A stretch of 64,000 nucleotides of DNA, taken from the NCBI GenBank assembly GCA_011317545.1, contig WUJK01000005.1, positions 124,001 through 188,000 of the forward strand, read 5' to 3'. The notes under the pieces are model-generated. The model made no database searches. It saw only the letters and a list, made by a program, of their open reading frames with translations, and was not told the DNA's origin. Below are positions 56,444-64,000 of this stretch, piece by piece. A program made the position numbers and the translations under genes. Source of the DNA: Coniella vitis (Eukaryota; Ascomycota; Sordariomycetes; Diaporthales; Schizoparmaceae). Positions within the stretch are counted from its first letter, which is position 1, and each line of letters begins with the position of its first letter.

Positions 56444-57549
56444 GATTGGATGATTTGTGTTGGATTAGAAAAGAATAGAATAGGAGGATCAATATTCCAT
56501 TTCCCACACAGAAAAGAGACTCTCTCTCTCTCTCTCACCTGAATCACAGTCGTCGCCAGAATCAAGAGCTTGAACGCCGCCAACTTCAGCAACGGGCGGT
56601 GGTTCTGGAACTTCCCCTTGAGACCCGCCAGCAGCCGCAAACACGCCATGACAGCCACGGTGATGCTGAGCGAGTGGGCGAGGTTGAGCCACAGGTGGGC
56701 AAAGTGCGTCGACGACGAGACGAGGCAGTAGACGCCCTGGCTCTCGGCGATGGCCGTCAAGATGGCGATGAGCAGCTGCACGGCGGGATACTGGAAGATG
56801 AGGACGTACATGCGCCGGTAGAATTGCAGGCCGTTGAGAAGGCTGGGGTCTTGTTGCTGTTGCTGTTGTTGTTGTTGTTGTTCGTCGTGTTGTTGGATGT
56901 TGTTGTTGTTGTTATTGTTGTTGTTTCTTCTTCCTCTTGCTCTCCTCCCACCGCCGTTGGCACCGTTCCCGCCGCCCCGCCGGCGCTTGGAGGACTGGGG
57001 GATCTTCAGTGCGGCAAAGTAGACTTCGCGCTGGTTGTCCGACGGCGACACAAACTGGCACATCATGAGAAAGAAATTGCACAGGGCAATCGCCTGGGCA
57101 AAGTCGAGCCACGGCACGAGGTACGCATACGCTGTGGGAAAGGCCACCTGGAGGAAGCTGCCAATGCTGAAGACGGGCAGGTAGCAGCAGATGCGCATGA
57201 TGTTGAGCTGCTCGTTGGGCCGCGAGAGGTGTGTTGCGTGGCGGTGCATGAGCACCAGCTGGCTGAGCAGGACAAAACAGGCGCAGGCGCCCGTGATGAT
57301 TTCGTTGACGCGGGCGAACTGCAGGCTGCCTGCGACGGGCACTGTGGGCGTGTTGGCGAGGGGCCGTGGCATGTCGCATACGTGGCCGTTGGCGGATGTG
57401 TAGTTCCATGGATAGGGTGTGGCATCGCCGTCTGAGGAGGAGGAGGAGGAGGAGGAGGAGGAGGAGGAGGAGGAGGAGGACCTGCGGGCTGTGAGGAGGA
57501 GGAGCCTTGGGAGGTTGGTGGCCATGTGGTTGTAGATGTGGGAGGCCAT
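55797..57549 (-). CDS. TMEM184 / OST-alpha (DUF300) family membrane protein (529 aa, one intron)
   Basis: Exon 1 is 57549-56539 and exon 2 is 56375-55797, in phase 0. The family signature is RICCYLPVFSIGSFLQVAFP followed by AIALCNFFLMMCQFV, then transmembrane helices around YPAVQLLIAILTAIAES, FAHLWLNLAHSLSITVAVM and LLKLAAFKLLILATTVIQ. Exon 2 continues the last helices (IVYWILRSV and PVLITALLTVPFSLLFHFAY). About seven helices are expected. The animal relative OST-alpha transports organic solutes; fungal members are uncharacterised or vacuolar. Homopolymer insertions are a Ser run of about sixteen from GAG-type codons on the plus strand, plus Asn9 and Gln10 in a cytosolic loop. The C-terminal tail is polar. 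The start is the first ATG; no signal peptide is needed. A 27-base A run (plus strand) lies 70 bases upstream. Confidence 0.9.
56401..56536 (-). repeat. (CA)20 and (TC)n microsatellites within the TMEM184-like intron
   Basis: A pure CA run fills 56401-56440 and a TC run 56521-56536, both in the 163-base intron 56376-56538. On the coding strand the donor reads CAG|GTGAGAGAGAGAG, so the donor itself runs into the GA repeat, while the GT run precedes the acceptor by about 25 bases. Confidence 0.9.
57434..57480 (-). repeat. (GAG)n coding repeat, poly-Ser in TMEM184-like protein
   Basis: An almost pure GAG/GGA run on the plus strand encodes about sixteen Ser near the N-terminus of the membrane protein. 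The pure unit suggests length variation. Confidence 0.9.
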
Positions 57550-58092
57550 GGTTGGGCCACGGGTGAACAACTTGTACTTGAAATGTAAAGTGAAGAAAGA
57601 AAAAAGTGAAGAAAAAGAAAAAAAAAAAAAAAAAAAAAAAAAAAGTGCCTATGAAGTTGTTTGTGTACAAGTGAAGCCGAGTGTTGTGATCGTTCTAGAC
57701 TTCAGCACGCTGGATAATAAAGTGTAAACAGGATAGACGAATTACTCTCCGCTTCTATATACAAACGAAACTTGTAAAGTCTGGAGTAACTACTGATCCA
57801 GATGAAAGTGAGAAACACCGGTCGTGTTATATACCACACTTGATCCCTTGATCTTGGTTCCCTCGGTCGTCTTCCTTGTCGGCCCGCAGCCCTGCCCCCC
57901 GTTTATCGGAATCGTTATCGTCTGCAGTACTCGCGACTCTTTATTTTCAACAGACCTTTTTGATCAGCAGCCGTTTGGGAAATCCATTCGATATTTTGGA
58001 AGGGGGGAAAGGGGGGGGGGCGGCGCAGAGTTGAGCGGTGTAATGCTATTGGCTCACCAGATTACTCAGCCAGGATACTCTACTGTCCGGGC

Positions 58093-58113
58093 CTATGTAC
58101 TGTACATAGTACA
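58093..58113. repeat. Dispersed motif copy
   Basis: CTATGTACTGTACATAGTAC, an inverted pair of the motif halves around a TGTACA centre, forms a nearly perfect palindrome in non-coding DNA. Confidence 0.75.
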
Positions 58114-61100
58114 GCCCCAGGACTATGGATTTCGCCTGGACCCGCCGCCGTACATGTTGCTGATCCTTTGCGAGAGCGAGGAATGGGGATGCTCGGCTGG
58201 GTAAGCAATGGGGTGGGTTCGCAATCGGGTTCGTTTATATCCTTCGCCAACGAGTACTATGTATGTATGTGCTTGGAGGCAGCACACCCTCATTTTACCC
58301 ATGCTGCATGATGACATGCCCATTTGCAGACTTTAGACAACGCTATACTGGCAAGCTGGGCACCCACGGCTGTCGCCATCTGTGTTGGCGTGCATCCCAG
58401 GGTCTGGCGATCTTCACCAGGGCCCTGCTGTCACGTTCAGTGCCACGAGCCACCATGGAGGCGCATTTTTTCAATGCTTATTCTGCGCTCGACGCAGCCT
58501 TACTGGAAACGCGTTGGATATTGAAGCTGTTGATCTACTGTCCTGGGCCAAAAGAGGCTTTCCTTTCGAGGTGGCGCGCCCCCCCCAATTCCATCCAACG
58601 TTATTCATTCTTGATGATCAAAATGAGAAGCAAGGCAAGCCAACACATGCTGCTCACGAGGCCCATTTCGGTTTTGGCCGATTTTTGACGATTCATTCTT
58701 TTTTCCCTCCCCATCAACAAAAAAAGAGTAAACAGTCACCAACGGCTTTCGCAAAAGTCGGCGCAGCTCTCCCATACATAAGTACCCTGCAAACACACGT
58801 GGCAAAGACGTTGGCATGTATCTGCAGGATGCGAATCCCGGCCTTCAGCTTGAGGTGGCAGCAAAGGTCGCTGAAGTGGTGGTTCTCGCGACCGCTCATT
58901 GCTTAACAAGCGACGCCAAGCACTTTGGATGGAGATAGCATGGACATGCTCTTCTTTTGAAGAACTTTTGACCGATAATGCAAACAAGGGGTTTCTTTTT
59001 TTTCTTCTTTTTTTTTTTCTGCTTCCTTCTCCTCCAAAGCGAGGGGTTTCTTCGGACAGTTGATACTTGGAACATGACATTTGCAATCGGTCATTTACTG
59101 AACTCGAGTACATTCTATCTTTTCGGCGCCTCAAGTCGGTTTGATAGCGGGCAGACAAGAAGGGGTCATTCGTTCAACATCTGAGCATACTGCTTTGCAT
59201 CCGCTTGTGTTGTAGTTCCTGTGTGTTTGTTTTCCACTACCAACAAGAGCAGCAGAGTAGAGCGACAATGATAGTGAAAGAAGAAGAAAAAAAGAATACA
59301 GGATATATTCTACATGATCCCTTTTCATATATTCTCGATTTATCATGGCCGCTCTTCCGTTCATCATCCATTCACATTCCTTTGTGAACAGCAGGCAAAT
59401 GAAGCATTGCTGGAGTCTTTTTTTCTTTCTTTCTTTTTCTTTTTTGGACGGCTGAGACAGTGTTGGCGGGCGACGAGGATGAGAGGGTTACTTTGGTCGC
59501 GCTCGAGCCGGGGGGAGCCTTTTGTTACCACGAATGCCGATTCCTGGGGGGCTGCCGCCGATGGCGAGGACGTGTGTGCCTGCGAGGTTCTGATACTTTG
59601 AGGCCATCTTCTTGGGTTGGAATGGAGATGCAGTTTTGTGTGATCGTTGTTGGTTGTATGAGGTGTGAATGATGGGGGGTTTCGCAACCAAGTGATACCA
59701 GGACCCTGAATACTGTCGGGTGGTCTACAGATGATGGCCACATTGATGGCCACAGTGATGCCTCTATCGATCTTCTCTCAGAGATTGACATTTAGGCTCT
59801 GGTCTCGGATGAACATACCACTCCTCACATCTCTCTGCTCTGTACTAGTTTTACAAATTGTACGTCGTCTCTTATATTCATCCGGCTGAAACATGTCCGC
59901 AGGAACCAAGTCCGGCGTCAGCCACAAGCCACGAGACAGCAACCTTTCGGAGCCATGCCGGGGCTGCCTATGACACCGAACCTATTCAATGTCCTGCTAA
60001 ATACATGTAAAAGTGGTTGGCCTGTTGCGCGTGAACTCTGAGCATATATTGAGAATTCAAGGTTCATCTGTCCCGAGCATGAAAAGGAGTTCTCGAGATG
60101 GATCATGTGAATCTGTGCCGTTGCTCCCTTACTTAGTGGTGGCTTCCTGGGAATCATAGTGTTATCAAGCCCAGTATGCAAAAGCAGAGGGAAACTTGGT
60201 ATGGGCAAATACCCATGTCGTGCCTGAACGACTATCACTGGGTAAACGCACCTTGACATATTTATATTGCGGTTTCCAAGATCTTGTGTGAATGACCTTA
60301 GTTGAAAGACATATATAGGAAGAGGAACCATGGCTTTTGTTGTACCTAGTCATTGATACTTCGATGTGTAGAAAGAGGCAGACGTCTCTTTCCATATCCA
60401 GTAAAGTTTGCAAAACGTGCCAACATCGCATAATATATACCACACAGCTTGCGCGAGGATGGATCCATGATAGAAACGTATATGAAAAAAAAGAGACCGA
60501 AGTCGCTCCTGTATCTACCGCTGGAAGTGTAGAAAGGAAAAGGAATATTGACCAAGAGGAACACGCAAGATTTGAATGATGATTGGTGGACCTAGCTTAG
60601 TTGGTAAGTCAACAAGAAAAGAGAGCTTTATGTCGTTATAAAGTGCCAGTAACGTTGAATCAAACATGCCACCTGTCTTTCGTTCTGTCCTGATGGGAAC
60701 AAGGAAAGGGGATAGACCCATCCCTGTCTGCAAACTGAAGCCCTCGCAGTCGTTGCTAACAGGTTTCAGCATAGTTGGACATTTATAAAAGACAATATAT
60801 CAGTGAAGGTACTACCATTCACATTCACTGGCAGGACGCCGCCACATTACCACCATCAGAGTTGGGACCAGTGCAATACCGGAAGTAGTATTCCTACTTT
60901 TGTGTGCTTAACGGATACGGATGGCTAGACTGTTCGCCCACGATCCTGCGGAATCCAAGTTTGAGAAGGCAGTGATGTTCCCCGGAATGGTAGCAGGCGT
61001 AGTTGGAAAAGGATTCCGTCATCAACCTGGGTACAAGACTTATCGTTCTACTTGTACGATGCGCCGCTTTTGGGGCACGTTCTTGTCGGTGCCATTGCGA

Positions 61101-62672
61101 GTCTTGAAGTATATGAGTAGACACACGCTGTTAGTCCCCCATCCACGGCACTCGAATCATGTCTAAGCGTGACAAAAGTTCGCTCTGTCTACCAGCAGTT
61201 GTTGTGTTCTTGGGGAAAGGCATAGGTAGTGCAGCTGGTGCTGTTCAACTTTCAGGACCCGTTGGCAAACGTTCGCTTGTGATCTCAACATGAATCAAAG
61301 AGACGGTGAGATTTCCAGTGCTCAGGAACGTCGAATGTTGAACCATGGAAATCCAGATTGCTTGTTGCCCGAAACATGACTCGTTGTCATTGTGGCATCG
61401 AAACGCATCACCACCAACAATCAGGTGGCCATGGTGGCACACTGCCAAGTCTGCCACTGCGGCAAGAGAGCGCAAAGTCTGACAAATGGAGAATGCCTGC
61501 TTGAACGAGTAGACGACGCTATACACATGGAGCCTGGATGGGATGGCCGGCAGCAGAATTGCACAGCCTGTGGATTACACGCCCAGGGGTGGTGACTTGT
61601 GACCATTTTGGATCAGTCGGTCTATCTGAGGCTGGAGATTGAGTTGTCCATGAAATCAAACAACCCCGACCACCCAAATACACATGCGACGTGATGGCTC
61701 CCTCAATATCTTGGGTTCTGTTGACTACCGATGGTCAAAGTCTCACGCCAATAATCTGGCATATTCTTATGCTGGATCAACTGTCAGGTCTTGTGTAGAA
61801 CTACGAGAAGCCGTCAGCCAAACCCGAAATTCCACGTCTAGCACATGAGATTTCATACAAACAAGATCATATGGTCGGATGCTCATTTGTTGGTGCCGAG
61901 AACTGACGAGCGAAGCGATTAAACTCGACTCCTAACTGCTCTGCCACAGCTATCTTGCTTCCACTTTGAATGCGACTGTGTCATCAAGTCAGCAGCAGCT
62001 CGTAATATCTGTGGCTCAACATGATCACAGTGGTTTTCTGGATAGCGCTGGCTATCAAGAGAGTATAGAAGCAATTCGAAAGTTCGGCTTGAGGTCTGAT
62101 ACTTTGGCATGCCTGCTCCATGAATTGGTTGATAAGAGGCAGATCGGAATGCATACAGTATGCTCCGTCTGTAGTACTGGTCTCATGTCTTCAAGCCCCT
62201 TCTACCGCCTTGAGACAATGAGCAGCTCAAATGTTGTCTACCACAGATATCAGGTCTGTCCAGCACGATATTGATGACGAGTGACGGATGTTCTCCTCTT
62301 CAAGCTGGCTGAAGCGAGCCATCGAAACGTTTCTACGAGGTAGCCAGCCGTGGGAAAGACAGCCCCAGGTCGTGAAGTCGGGGTCTTCGGAGATAAGTCG
62401 AGCCAGCTGCCGGGTTGATCCCATGATCCAACCGTGAAATTGCGGTCAAGTCCAGCTACTTTAAGATTGTCGTGCACGGTTCACTGCTAGTCTGGTTTTG
62501 CCGTCCCTTGTTCTTGTTGTAGGATGGAAGATGGGACTAGGTTGTTCTTGGAGACTGCAGCCGGGGGACCTACAGTCCAGTTCCGATCTGATCTGTGCCC
62601 GGTGTTCTGTGCTCGCGGCGGCAACGAGGTGCGTGAACATTTCGAACAATGAAGTGGTCAGGCCAGACCGTG

Positions 62673-62734
62673 ACGTACCCAAGTACCCAGGTACCCAGGT
62701 ACCCAGGCATCCAGGCATGCAGATGCTCAGGTAC
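62673..62734. repeat. Degenerate 8-base (CAGGTACC)n tandem repeat
   Basis: Units of GTACCCAG recur about four times, then drift to GGCATCCA and GGCATGCA, ending CAGGTACCCG. It lies about 400 bases upstream of ERG4 in non-coding DNA. Confidence 0.85.
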
Positions 62735-63124
62735 CCGAGCACGACAGGGGTTATCACACCCCTGCCGTCGCCCCGCCAACAGCCGAGGTGGACCCGGGAA
62801 CAGGATTCGGCGCATGGCATTTGCAGGGCTGTTTAGTGCTTGCGGTTAGCGCCAGAGTTTGCGCACCAGGGGATCCGCACCCGACGCTCTACGGAAGCTA
62901 CTGATATAATATGTAAAGGATCAAACTGCTAATTGCGCCCTCGAGCCAGTGGACAGTTGCCAGCACAGCGCCTGCCAGCGGCCACTGCAGAGAGATCCGA
63001 CTTTGTTCACCACGCTCAATTGACTTCTACAGCCACCTGGGCAGTCTCTCGTTCGCCATCTCCCCCCCCCCTCCCTCAAGCCACGCCCAGCTGCGCCTTT
63101 CCAGCGAGCACCGCTCTACGAACC

Positions 63125-64000
63125 ATGTCGCGGTATTCTCTCCGCCAGACGCCTCGGTATGTCTCTTGTTGTCTCCTCTGCCGCGCCAATTGGCAGCTAT
63201 ACAGCATACTCTGTACCCGCCGTGCTCAAACGCACGGCGCATAGCCACAGTCGCGAGAACCTCGTCTCCTGCTAACAGGCGCCTCTTGGCCCCCACCTAC
63301 AGCAAGAAGGAGCCCTTCGAGGGCATGGTCGAGACACCCACCCGTCGCGTCTCGTCCAAGCGCCAGGCCTCTGCCTCCTTTGAGAGCTCGGATGCCGACG
63401 CCGACTCGAGCTCCGCCGCTGAGACCAACACGTCGTCGCGCGCCGCCCGCGCCCTGCGCCGTCGCGGCACCGCAAAGTTTGTCGAGCACATTGACGATGA
63501 GGATGACGTGCCCACGCCCCGTCCCGCCGAGAGAGTGGCCGAGCAAAACGGGCAGGCCAAGCAAGAGGATGGCGCCTCCAAGCCCAGGGCTGCGGCGGCA
63601 GAGGACAAGGTGGTTGACGGGTGGAAGCCAGGCATGGACCCCAAGGTCGACTACTCGGGCAAGTACGAGTTTGGCGGCTCGCCAGGCGTCACGGCCATGA
63701 TGATTGGCTTCCCTCTGCTCATGTGGTACATGTGGATTGGCGCAACCTACTACGACGGCGGCTTTCCCACGCGCGCGCCTGGCCAGTCCTGGTCCGACTT
63801 CTTCCAGCACCTCACCAACCTCGTCTACACGGGCGCCTTCCCGACCCTCAAGGCCTGGGCCATGTACTGGTCCTTCTTCATCTTTGAGATGCTGCTGTAC
63901 CTTTTTGCCCCTGGCGTCTACGCCTACGGCAAGCCGCTGCCTCACGAGGGCGGCAAGCAGCTCAAGTACTACTGCTCTGGTTTCTGCTCCCTCTACATCA
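63125..64000 (+). CDS. ERG4: Sterol C-24(28) reductase, N-terminal part (window edge), one intron
   Basis: Exon 1 is 63125-63156 ([10 protein letters not shown] plus a split Arg codon) with a GTATGT donor. Exon 2 starts at 63303 after a GCTAAC branch sequence and CTACAG, and runs off the window. The predicted product reaches about 243 residues here. A charged, basic N-terminus is followed by [20 protein letters not shown] and [13 protein letters not shown], the first transmembrane segments of the Erg4/Erg24 sterol reductase family. The next segments are [40 protein letters not shown] and [19 protein letters not shown]. These match Erg4, which performs the last step of ergosterol synthesis in the ER, rather than Erg24. 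The catalytic C-terminal half lies beyond the edge. The N-terminal 130 residues are Ala/Glu/Arg-rich and probably disordered. Confidence 0.92.

Larger units (their letters stand above)
57550..63124. other. Gene-poor region between the TMEM184-like gene and ERG4
   Basis: About 5.6 kb without a supported gene. It begins with a 27-base A run (57618-57644). Motif copies are at 58093-58113 and 58254-58268, with a run of ten G at 58011-58020. From about 59700 to 62300 the DNA is AT-richer. Four short overlapping minus-strand frames between 60772 and 59918 might be a further relic, but they show no coherent protein. The right end holds the ERG4 promoter, with a C run near 63060. No tRNA-like structure was found. 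Confidence 0.45.

Noticed and set aside
59918..60772. Four overlapping minus-strand frames as a third coding relic
   Set aside because: The sequence is AT-rich, the frames change too often and none contains a domain or a convincing protein-like stretch.

Overview
The window is nuclear DNA of a filamentous ascomycete (Pezizomycotina). The evidence is short introns of about 90-180 bases with GTAWGT-type donors, a HET-domain gene, CFEM and HsbA cell-surface proteins, Zn2Cys6 regulators, and single-copy housekeeping genes typical of these fungi. A Sordariomycete, perhaps in Hypocreales, is a guess. I see no operons, CRISPR arrays, rRNA or tRNA genes, and no intact transposon. All gene models were spliced by eye, with reading phase checked across every junction.

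Layout. 0-20 kb is gene-dense: a truncated low-molecular-weight tyrosine phosphatase (1-112, -), a GPI-type CFEM protein (2333-2948, +), a hot-dog thioesterase-like protein (3498-4692, -), adenylosuccinate synthetase ADE12 (6423-7951, -), an HsbA-type surface protein (10706-11425, +), a TRAPP subunit of the TCA17/TRAPPC2L type (12107-12929, -), a HET-domain protein (13789-16231, +) and a membrane-type casein kinase 1 (18122-19796, -). 20-29.5 kb is gene-poor, with microsatellites and a probable coding relic. A p24 cargo receptor (29544-30468, -) and SWC4 (31399-33687, +) are divergently paired. 33.7-45.3 kb is a second long stretch without a convincing gene.

45-57.5 kb holds four genes rich in triplet repeats: a Zn2Cys6 regulator fused to a maltose-acetyltransferase-like left-handed beta-helix (45293-47700, +), mitochondrial malonyl-CoA:ACP transacylase MCT1 (49372-50968, +), a second Zn2Cys6 regulator (51803-55137, +) and a TMEM184/OST-alpha family membrane protein (55797-57549, -). 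After another gene-poor 5.6 kb, the 5' part of the sterol C-24(28) reductase ERG4 runs off the right edge (63125-64000, +).

The genes are mostly unrelated housekeeping and surface functions, and I see no biosynthetic cluster. Themes that recur are membrane traffic (TCA17, p24, CK1, TMEM184), cell surface (CFEM, HsbA) and nuclear regulation (SWC4, two Zn2Cys6 proteins). The most unusual items are the DNA-binding/acetyltransferase fusion, whose expected catalytic histidine appears to be methionine, and a dense scatter of a near-palindromic intergenic motif built on TACTATGTAC/GTACATAGTA.
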